From an uncultured bacterium (GTDB lineage Bacteria; Actinomycetota; Coriobacteriia; Coriobacteriales; Coriobacteriaceae): a DNA stretch of 13,893 bases. The notes beneath the pieces are model-generated. The model was not told where the DNA came from. It was given only the letters and a program-made list of their open reading frames with translations, and made no database searches. The stretch covers positions 1 to 13,893 of the forward strand of contig CAJMNK010000056.1 of assembly GCA_905214905.1 (NCBI GenBank). The letters are read 5' to 3'. A program made the position numbers and the translations under genes. Below, one piece after another: positions 1 through 5,175 of this stretch (within the stretch, counting starts at the first letter, position 1; each line of letters begins with the position of its first letter).

Positions 1-29
1 AATGCGGCCCGCGCAGCGTCGAGCCGTTA
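1..29. repeat. 29-bp interspersed repeat, copy A (cut by window edge)
   Basis: Positions 1-29 match 5147-5175 in the same orientation at 23 of 29 bases, including identical blocks GCAGCGTCGA and CCGTTA. Both copies lie directly beyond the stop codon of a minus-strand gene. This copy may extend left of the window. Function is unknown; it may be a short intergenic repeat or partly coincidence. Confidence 0.4.
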
Positions 30-53
30 CGCCGTTCGGTAGAACGGCGTAAC
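26..53. repeat. perfect 12-bp inverted repeat at the 3' end of the SIS gene
   Basis: GTTACGCCGTTC (26-37) and GAACGGCGTAAC (42-53) are perfect reverse complements around a 4-base GGTA loop. The outer base falls in the stop codon of the minus-strand SIS gene. No T-tract follows on either strand, so it is not a classical intrinsic terminator. It could protect the mRNA 3' end, separate this gene from the next one to the left, or act as a weak terminator. Confidence 0.6.
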
Positions 54-1045
54 TAGTAGTCCAGCTTCCACATGTAGCGGCGCGTCATGTAGTCCTTGTG
101 GGTAACGGCAGAGAGTGCACGCATGTACACGTTGTTGAGGATCGGGGCAAAGATCAGGTGGTTGAAGTACTCGCTCACGCTGTCCTTGATGTCGTTGAGG
201 CCGAGCTCCTTGGCGTCGAGCTGATAGACGCGCTCGCCACCGTACTGGTTGACAAAGCGGATGCCGCGCTCGTCGTTGCAGCGGCTGCGGCCGACGCTGA
301 TGAGCTGGAACAGCGAGGTGCGCTTGTCCAGGATCTCGAAGGGGCCGTGAAAGAAGTCGCAGGTGTTGATGGTGCAGGAGTCGATCTGCAGCATCTCCTG
401 CACGTTGCAGATGCTAAAGACATAGGCGGCGCCAAAGAGCGGACCCTGAGCCATGACGTTGATGCAGGGCTTGTCGGCGTTCTGCTCGGCCCACTTGGCA
501 GCGAGCGGACGGGTGTACTCGACGGCCTTGCGATAGATGGGATCGACCAGGTCGAAGGCGGCCATAGCGGTCTCGTACTCGGCATAGCCCTCGGTCTGCT
601 GCGTAAGCTCCATGGCGATCATGGTCACGACGGCGGAGTTGGTGCGGCCCATGCAGGACTCATCGACGGCCAGGCTGTCATACTGGATCTTGTAGTCGCA
701 GACTTCGGTGAGGCCGGACTCGTCGACATAGATGGCGATGGTGCTGGCGCCGTGATCCTTGGCGACCTGGGCGGCGACGATGGTCTCTTTGGTGCCGCGC
801 ATGGACACGACGACGGCCAGGGTGTTCTCGTTGACGTAGGCCGGGGTGGCGTGCACGAACTCGTTGCTGGTGTAGCTGGAGCTCACGACCTGCGTGGCCT
901 CGTGCTCCATAAAGTACTGGGCAGGATAGTTGCCGCCGTTGGATCCGCCAGCGCCGATCCACACGACGCGCTTGATGCCGCCCTTGTCCGCCTTGTCAGC
1001 CAAAACCTGGGAGACGACGTCCTTAACCTGTTCCTGAGTAGTCAT
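53..1045 (-). CDS. SIS-domain sugar-amine deglycase (FrlB/GlmS isomerase-like)
   Basis: This 330-residue cytoplasmic protein has two SIS (sugar isomerase) folds and resembles the fructosamine-6-phosphate deglycase (FrlB-type) branch of the GlmS isomerase family. FrlB-type enzymes split a phosphorylated fructose-amine such as fructoselysine 6-phosphate into glucose 6-phosphate and the free amine. The first SIS domain shows a sugar-phosphate loop, GAGGSNGG, at residues 31-38. HGPFE at 233-237 is the family signature, with Glu237 the expected catalytic acid/base. The length is close to the 330-350 residues usual for FrlB. The ATG is preceded by AAAGG about 10 bases upstream. The gene diverges from a HutC-type GntR regulator, the usual partner of such catabolic genes; other pathway genes would lie left of the window. 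The exact amine substrate cannot be read from sequence; a related aminosugar isomerase or deglycase is possible. Confidence 0.85.
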   Translation of the reverse strand: MTTQEQVKDVVSQVLADKADKGGIKRVVWIGAGGSNGGNYPAQYFMEHEATQVVSSSYTSNEFVHATPAYVNENTLAVVVSMRGTKETIVAAQVAKDHGASTIAIYVDESGLTEVCDYKIQYDSLAVDESCMGRTNSAVVTMIAMELTQQTEGYAEYETAMAAFDLVDPIYRKAVEYTRPLAAKWAEQNADKPCINVMAQGPLFGAAYVFSICNVQEMLQIDSCTINTCDFFHGPFEILDKRTSLFQLISVGRSRCNDERGIRFVNQYGGERVYQLDAKELGLNDIKDSVSEYFNHLIFAPILNNVYMRALSAVTHKDYMTRRYMWKLDY

Positions 1046-1083
1046 CGTGCATCAGCCTTTCTTCTCGTTTGATGCTCTCGATG

Positions 1084-1242
1084 GCATACAAGTTACATAC
1101 ATGTTTTGGTTATGTCGACTAGTTGTATGCTATATTTGTCTTAGAAATTTTGCTGGTAAAGTTTTCGGCAATCCATTACCAGCGGTTTTGTTGTCATGTT
1201 GGATACATGCTTGGTTCAGTAAGCATATAAGTTAGATACAGG
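1084..1242. promoter_or_regulatory. divergent control region with repeated TGTAT boxes (putative GntR operators)
   Basis: The 205-bp AT-rich gap between the divergent SIS and gntR genes holds three 12-mers in the same orientation. Read on the minus strand they are CATGTATGTAAC (1092-1103), CATGTATCCAAC (1198-1209) and CCTGTATCTAAC (1231-1242). An 8-bp inverted pair, GCATACAA (1084-1091) and TTGTATGC (1123-1130), overlaps the first. The last box ends 8 bases before the gntR start codon, so binding there would block its expression, which fits autoregulation. HutC-subfamily regulators normally bind short AT-rich palindromes between divergent genes. I see no convincing -35/-10 pair on either strand, although TATATT at 1131-1136 is a possible plus-strand -10 box. 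Confidence 0.5.
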
Positions 1243-1250
1243 TTATTCGC

Positions 1251-1973
1251 ATGAGCACTTCGTCAAAAAAGAACTTGGCCCAATACGAGCGTCTGGCGGG
1301 TACGCTGCGTGACCGCATCGCCGCCGGCACCTACGCACGCGAAGACAAGCTGCCGTCCGAGATGGAACTCATGGACGAATCGGGTCTGTCGCGCAGCACC
1401 GTGCGCCACGCCCTTAAGGTGCTCGTTGATGAGGGCCTGGTGCGCACCGAGCGCGGGCGTGGCGCCTTTGTGGCCGACACGCCCGCGCTCCACGAGAACA
1501 ACCTGATGTTTTCGAGCTATACCAAGCAGGTCGAAGGCCAGGGCATGAAGCCCACCACGCGCACCGTGGACTCGGGCTTTGCCAAGGCGGCCGGCAGCAT
1601 AGCTAAGTTCTTTGACGCCGCCGTGGGCAGCAAGCTCGTCAAACTTGTCCGTCTGCGTTATCTGGACGATGCGCCGCTGTGCCTGGAGACCACCTATCTG
1701 CCGCCAAGCTTCGAGGCACTCATCGACCGCGATATCAACGGTTCGCTCTACGCCACGCTGCGCCAAGAATTCCATCGCGCGCCGGCACAGGGGCACAAGA
1801 CCTTTGAGGTGTGCTATGCCTCGCAAAACGAGGCGTTTTTGCTCAACGTCGAGCGCGGGCAGGCGCTGATCCTGATCACCGACTACGTCTACGACACCGA
1901 CGGCCGCCCGCTGCACATCTCCAAGCGCATCCAACGCACCGACCGCGCCAAATACACCGAGCCCATCGGCTAG
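1251..1973 (+). CDS. GntR-family transcriptional regulator, HutC subfamily (UTRA domain)
   Basis: This 240-residue protein has an N-terminal winged helix-turn-helix at about residues 10-75, with the GntR hallmarks LPSE (34-37) and SRSTVRHAL (48-56). An effector-binding UTRA domain follows at about 95-232 and contains the typical LETTYLP-type strand. It probably represses the divergent SIS gene and itself, with a phosphorylated sugar-amine as inducer; that ligand is inferred from the neighbour only. The ribosome site is poor: only ACAGG lies upstream, about 8 bases before the ATG, overlapping the last putative operator box. Weak or leaderless translation is therefore possible. The gene ends at TAG, and no U-tailed terminator follows before the repeat-rich gap. 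Confidence 0.9.
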   Translation: MSTSSKKNLAQYERLAGTLRDRIAAGTYAREDKLPSEMELMDESGLSRSTVRHALKVLVDEGLVRTERGRGAFVADTPALHENNLMFSSYTKQVEGQGMKPTTRTVDSGFAKAAGSIAKFFDAAVGSKLVKLVRLRYLDDAPLCLETTYLPPSFEALIDRDINGSLYATLRQEFHRAPAQGHKTFEVCYASQNEAFLLNVERGQALILITDYVYDTDGRPLHISKRIQRTDRAKYTEPIG

Positions 1974-2011
1974 CGCGCCAAACCAGGCAAAATGCACCTA
2001 ATATACGTTTT

Positions 2012-2193
2012 ACCTGCGGTTTTTATAAAATCTCAAACCAGCATGGCGCAAATGCCAGCATCGCCTGGCAACGCACGCCGTCCAAGCTCAACTGTTCCTG
2101 TCCAGAATATCCAGCACCGTAAACCTAAGTGAGTAGACTTTTCGCGATCTGCCGAGCACACCCAAAACAGCCATCTCTGTGACCTGCGGTTTT
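2012..2193. repeat. direct repeat ACCTGCGGTTTT, two copies
   Basis: The 12-mer ACCTGCGGTTTT occurs at 2012-2023 and again at 2182-2193, the second copy lying inside the loop region of the 123-bp inverted-repeat element. Twelve identical bases within 170 bp of a gene-free stretch suggests a shared short module, but chance cannot be excluded. No coding or terminator role is apparent. Confidence 0.4.
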
Positions 2194-2247
2194 AGTAAGG
2201 CAGATGCGCTTTGTGCTCGCCCTGCGCCAAAAAGTCTACTCACTTAG
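2125..2247. repeat. 123-bp element with perfect 18-bp inverted ends (MITE-like or structured RNA)
   Basis: CTAAGTGAGTAGACTTTT (2125-2142) is the exact reverse complement of 2230-2247. Inside it, a GCG/CGC pair (2144-2146 with 2225-2227), a perfect 8-bp pair CGAGCACA/TGTGCTCG (2153-2160 with 2212-2219), and AGC/GCT plus CATCT/AGATG (2169-2176 with 2202-2210) continue the fold. Almost the whole element can therefore form one long, interrupted hairpin. It carries no ORF and no T-run typical of a terminator. No target-site duplication is visible in the flanks. A miniature inverted-repeat transposable element or a structured non-coding RNA are both possible. Confidence 0.65.
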
Positions 2248-2337
2248 CTCGCAAGGCGTCCCGAGGGGACGATTCAGATCAAAATAGCATACGAACGCCG
2301 TGCTTCTTGCGGCGATTTGATGCCACAAGACAGCCAA

Positions 2338-2531
2338 AAACCTGCCAAAAAGGGACAGGTCTAGTTTGGTCGGTTTTATCTGGAGCTTTGCTGCATCCGC
2401 AGGTCAATCGCCTTGGTCATACACACCCAAAACAAAAGCCGCCGCGAAGGTATCCGCATCCTTCGCAGCGGCTTGCAACGTTTGCCCAGATAAAACCTGC
2501 CAAAATAAACCTGTCCCTAAATGGCAGGTTT
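2338..2531. repeat. BIME-like pair of inverted 46-bp REP-type repeats
   Basis: The left arm (2338-2383) and right arm (2486-2531) are reverse complements at 39 of 46 positions. Each arm is also a hairpin by itself: in the right arm AAACCTGCCA (2493-2502) pairs perfectly with TGGCAGGTTT (2522-2531), while the left arm keeps AAACCTGCCA (2338-2347) against a degenerate TGGTCGGTTT (2367-2376). Each loop contains a GGGACAGGT core (plus strand 2352-2360; minus strand 2509-2517). Such inverted pairs of palindromic units match the layout of REP/BIME intergenic repeats, which in many bacteria are mobilised by RAYT (Y1-type) transposases. No such gene is present here. The right arm supplies the last codons and stop of the GNAT gene. 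Confidence 0.65.
2427..2473 (-). terminator. intrinsic terminator after the GNAT gene
   Basis: Read on the minus strand, a 14-bp stem with one G-T pair (arms 2460-2473 and 2437-2450, loop 2451-2459) is followed by TTTTGTTTTGGG. This is a standard rho-independent terminator 43 bases beyond the GNAT stop. It sits between the two inverted REP-like arms. Confidence 0.85.
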
Positions 2532-3107
2532 GGGGAGGTCGGGGAACCAGGTCGGCTTGGGTTGGTTGGGTGTGCGCTCGGCTAGGACCAGCTCCATCCA
2601 GCACATGTCGTACCAGCGGCCGAACTTTTGGGCGCAGCGGTCGAAGGCACCCACCAGGCGATACCCCATATGGGCATGGAAGTCCTGGCTGTTGTGCGTC
2701 AGGTACTCGTCGTCTTTGTCGTGCGGTACGGCGATGAGCGCACACATGTTGGTGATACCCATCGCGACCAGGCATTGCTTGAGCGCATCGTGCAGTTTGC
2801 GGCCCAGCCCACCATGGCGCACATCGCGCGCCAGGTAGATCGACGTCTCGACCGACCAGTCGTATGCCTCGCGGCTGTTGAGCGGGCTCACGTAGGCATA
2901 ACCCACCGGACGCCCGTCCAACTCCATCACCAAATACGGATAGCGCTTGAGTGTACGCGCAATGCGCCCGGCAAATTCCTCGACGCTCGGCACCTCGTAT
3001 TCGCAGGTAATCGCCGTCTTGAGCACATACGGCTCATAAATGGCAAGCAATGCCGGCGCATCATCGGGCGTCGCCAGGCGAATCGTCGGCTCGGACATCT
3101 TGGCCAT
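2517..3107 (-). CDS. GNAT-family N-acetyltransferase, phosphinothricin acetyltransferase-like
   Basis: This 196-residue cytoplasmic enzyme of the GNAT fold would transfer an acetyl group from acetyl-CoA to an amine. The opening IRLATPDDAPALLAIY and the later KFGRWYDMCWMEL (161-173) are typical of the PAT/YwnH-type subgroup. The acetyl-CoA loop R-x-x-G-x-G is present as RHGGLG (97-102). The natural substrate is unknown, and members of this subgroup acetylate methionine derivatives or other amino compounds. The first ATG is favoured because GAGAGGGG lies 4 bases upstream; Met4 is an alternative. The start lies only about 20 bases beyond the terminator of the upstream PLP-enzyme gene, leaving no room for an ordinary promoter. 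The last residues, KPAI and the stop, are encoded by the right arm of the inverted repeat. Confidence 0.88.
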   Translation of the reverse strand: MAKMSEPTIRLATPDDAPALLAIYEPYVLKTAITCEYEVPSVEEFAGRIARTLKRYPYLVMELDGRPVGYAYVSPLNSREAYDWSVETSIYLARDVRHGGLGRKLHDALKQCLVAMGITNMCALIAVPHDKDDEYLTHNSQDFHAHMGYRLVGAFDRCAQKFGRWYDMCWMELVLAERTPNQPKPTWFPDLPKPAI

Positions 3108-3117
3108 ACAGCCCCTC

Positions 3118-3163
3118 TCAAAAGCAAAGGCCGCCTTGCGCCAAACCCAGGCGCAAGGCGGCC
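3118..3163 (-). terminator. strong intrinsic terminator between the aldolase and GNAT genes
   Basis: GGCCGCCTTGCGCC (3129-3142) and its exact reverse complement (3150-3163) form a perfect 14-bp stem with a 7-base loop. On the minus strand it is followed by TTTGCTTTTGA. It lies 18 bases beyond the stop of the threonine aldolase gene and runs directly into the GNAT ribosome site. Any read-through, or a promoter inside the aldolase gene, would have to supply GNAT mRNA. Confidence 0.9.
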
Positions 3164-3181
3164 CCTCGTCATTACATCAAC

Positions 3182-4207
3182 CTACAGGACAGCCGCCAGC
3201 GCGTCGATGTCCTCCTGTGTCGTGGCCCAGCTGGTGCAAAAGCGCACCACGGTGTGGGTCTCGTCGTACTTTTCCCAGTACTCGATCGAAGCATGCTCGC
3301 GAATGCGGGCCATGTCCTCGTTGGGCAAAATCACAAACTGCTGGTTGGTGGGCGTCTCCAAGAAGAACTGGTAGCCGCGCTCATGCAGCACGCGACGAAG
3401 CGCCTGCGCCGTCTCAATCGCCTGGCGGCCAATCTCAAAATACAGGCCGTCGGTAAAGAGCGCCTCAAACTGAACGCCCGTCAGACGGCCCTTGGCCAGC
3501 AGCGCTCCGTGCTGCTTAATGCGCGGAATGGGGTGTGCCGGAGCGTGCATGCCGCAAAACACCACGGCCTCGCCGCAAAGCGCGCCGCACTTGGTGCCGC
3601 CAATGTAGAACACGTCGCACAGCTGCGCCAGCTCGGGCAGGGTAATGTCGCACTCATCGGCCGCCAGCGCATAGGCCAGACGGGCGCCATCCACAAACAG
3701 CGGAATCTGGCGCTTCTGGCACACCGCATGAATCGCCGCAAGCTCGGCGGCGGAGTACAGCGTGCCGTACTCGGTCGATAGGCTCACGTACACGGCACCT
3801 GGGAACACCGTGTGCTCGTAGCTCTCGTTTTCGTAAAACACCTGGATATAGCTGTCGAGATCCTCGGCATGCATCTTGCCCTCGTAGCCGGGAATGGTAA
3901 GCACCTTGTGGCCGCCAAACTCGATGGCACCCGCCTCGTGGCAGGCAACGTGGCCGGTCTCGGCTGCAACGACGCCCTCGTAGGGCGCAAGCAGCATGTC
4001 AATCACCGTCGCGTTGGCCTGTGTGCCGCCCACCAGGAAAAATACGTCGGCATCGGGAGCCTGACAGGCCTCACGGATGAGCCGCTTGGCACGCTCGGTG
4101 TGTGCATCGGTGCCGTAGCCGGGCTGCGGCTCCATATTAGTGTCGACGAGCGCCTGCAGCACTGCCGGATGTGCGCCGTGGGAATAGTCGTTGTTAAACG
4201 CGAGCAT
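3182..4207 (-). CDS. ltaE: low-specificity L-threonine aldolase-type PLP enzyme
   Basis: This 341-residue protein is a fold-type I pyridoxal-phosphate enzyme of the threonine aldolase/beta-eliminating lyase family. It would cleave L-threonine or L-allo-threonine to glycine and acetaldehyde in the cytoplasm. Visible landmarks are the phosphate-binding GGTQANAT (60-67), FVDGARL with Asp173 holding the cofactor ring nitrogen, and YIGGTKCG with Lys206 as the expected Schiff-base lysine. The length fits the family (about 330-360). The ATG is preceded by AGAGG at 6 bases. The 45-bp gap to the PAP2 gene holds a small CGGGC/GCCCG hairpin without a T-run, so transcription may read through from PAP2. 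A related beta-elimination substrate remains possible because aldolase specificity is hard to read from sequence. Confidence 0.88.
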   Translation of the reverse strand: MLAFNNDYSHGAHPAVLQALVDTNMEPQPGYGTDAHTERAKRLIREACQAPDADVFFLVGGTQANATVIDMLLAPYEGVVAAETGHVACHEAGAIEFGGHKVLTIPGYEGKMHAEDLDSYIQVFYENESYEHTVFPGAVYVSLSTEYGTLYSAAELAAIHAVCQKRQIPLFVDGARLAYALAADECDITLPELAQLCDVFYIGGTKCGALCGEAVVFCGMHAPAHPIPRIKQHGALLAKGRLTGVQFEALFTDGLYFEIGRQAIETAQALRRVLHERGYQFFLETPTNQQFVILPNEDMARIREHASIEYWEKYDETHTVVRFCTSWATTQEDIDALAAVL

Positions 4208-4252
4208 GGTAATCCTCTCTAGCCGGGCACGAGCCCGATGATTCAGGTGCCG

Positions 4253-5116
4253 CTATTGTACGCCGCTCGGATAGGCAATGCGCGCGGCAAGGCACTCAAG
4301 CGCCAGCACCAGGGCAAAGCCGCAGCTCACGTCACTCAAAAAGTGCGCACCGATCACGATACGACCAAAGGCGACGAACGCCGCAACCACAGCGGCGACC
4401 CAAAAGACCGCGCGGCGGCGCGACGGCTTTTCCTTAAAGGCCGCCGCGGGAAGCCCGGCGAGCATAAGGCCGATCGCCGCGTGTGCCGTGTGTCCGCTCG
4501 CAAACGACTTAAAGCCGTCCTTGATCACGCCGGCGGCGATATAGGTCCACTTGTCGGGGTTGCCGATCACCCACCACGGCTGAAAATCGAGCCCCTGCGT
4601 CACCTCGATCACGCGCATGCGCGGGCGCGACCACAGTGGCTTGACGATCACGTTGAGGATAATGGCCTGAGCGACCCACACGGCAAGCACCATCAACGCC
4701 CAGCGCGTGAGATCGTCGGGCGCGGTGTCGCGCGTAAGGCGATAGGCGATGAGGTTGGCTGCGATGATCAGCACAAACGTCAGTACCAGCTGAACCGCGA
4801 TGAGTTTGCCGCCAACCCTCAGAGACGAAACGACCTCGTAGCCGGCCAGGCCAATGTTGACAAGGACGCCGAGCACGGCGAGCCATTTGCTCCCTCTGGA
4901 ATCGGGACGCACCGCGCGCACGAGCATAACGCCCGCAACGCTCGCCGTCAGCTCAAACGGCAGCTCGCCGGCGGCCTCGATAAAGCGACCGTACATGCTG
5001 CCGATGTTGAACAGCGCGCTCGAGATCTGATAATCGAAGAAGCTGCCCACGCCCAGACAAAGGCACAGGACAACCGCGATGATGGCGGCATCTTTCTTAT
5101 AGATGTACCCGAACAT
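4253..5116 (-). CDS. PAP2-family membrane phosphatase
   Basis: This 287-residue integral membrane protein has roughly six hydrophobic segments (about 8-26, 52-68, 78-96, 105-126, 138-158 and 236-275) and a C-terminal PAP2 domain. PAP2 enzymes dephosphorylate lipid phosphates such as phosphatidate or undecaprenyl diphosphate. The three motifs are recognisable but altered: motif 1 reads K159-x6-R166 followed by Met instead of Pro; motif 2 is FASGH (205-209), with Ala instead of Pro before the SGH; motif 3 is R252-x5-H258-x3-D262, with intact His and Asp. The catalytic histidines 209 and 258 are present, so activity is plausible. AAAGGA lies just upstream of the ATG. The gene follows mfd on the same strand after 56 bases that hold only a small hairpin, so co-transcription is possible. 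The lipid substrate is unknown. Confidence 0.87.
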   Translation of the reverse strand: MFGYIYKKDAAIIAVVLCLCLGVGSFFDYQISSALFNIGSMYGRFIEAAGELPFELTASVAGVMLVRAVRPDSRGSKWLAVLGVLVNIGLAGYEVVSSLRVGGKLIAVQLVLTFVLIIAANLIAYRLTRDTAPDDLTRWALMVLAVWVAQAIILNVIVKPLWSRPRMRVIEVTQGLDFQPWWVIGNPDKWTYIAAGVIKDGFKSFASGHTAHAAIGLMLAGLPAAAFKEKPSRRRAVFWVAAVVAAFVAFGRIVIGAHFLSDVSCGFALVLALECLAARIAYPSGVQ

Positions 5117-5140
5117 GCTTTCCTTTCGATGGAACCAGAG

Positions 5141-5175
5141 TGCCCAAATGGGGCATTTGCAGCGTCGACCCGTTA
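5141..5175. repeat. 29-bp interspersed repeat, copy B, with small hairpin
   Basis: Positions 5147-5175 match 1-29 at 23 of 29 bases and end in the mfd stop codon. TGCCC (5141-5145) and GGGCA (5151-5155) form a 5-bp hairpin overlapping the repeat. No T-tract follows on the minus strand, so termination after mfd is doubtful here and the PAP2 gene may be transcribed from upstream. Confidence 0.4.

Noticed and set aside
98..1072. A 324-codon plus-strand frame opposite the SIS gene
   Set aside because: Gly/Ala/Val/Asp-rich antisense translation without motifs; the minus strand has the SIS loops and HGPFE.
2053..2070. TGCCAG/CTGGCA hairpin as a terminator for the GntR gene
   Set aside because: A 6-bp stem with no T-run after it and about 80 bases from the stop; not convincing.
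2125..2531. CRISPR array or insertion sequence
   Set aside because: The repeats are inverted, few and unequal, without regular spacers, cas genes or a transposase reading frame.
2211..2775. Overlapping frames of about 123 codons in the repeat-rich gap
   Set aside because: They run through inverted repeats and the GNAT terminator, lack ribosome sites, and have no coding-like composition.
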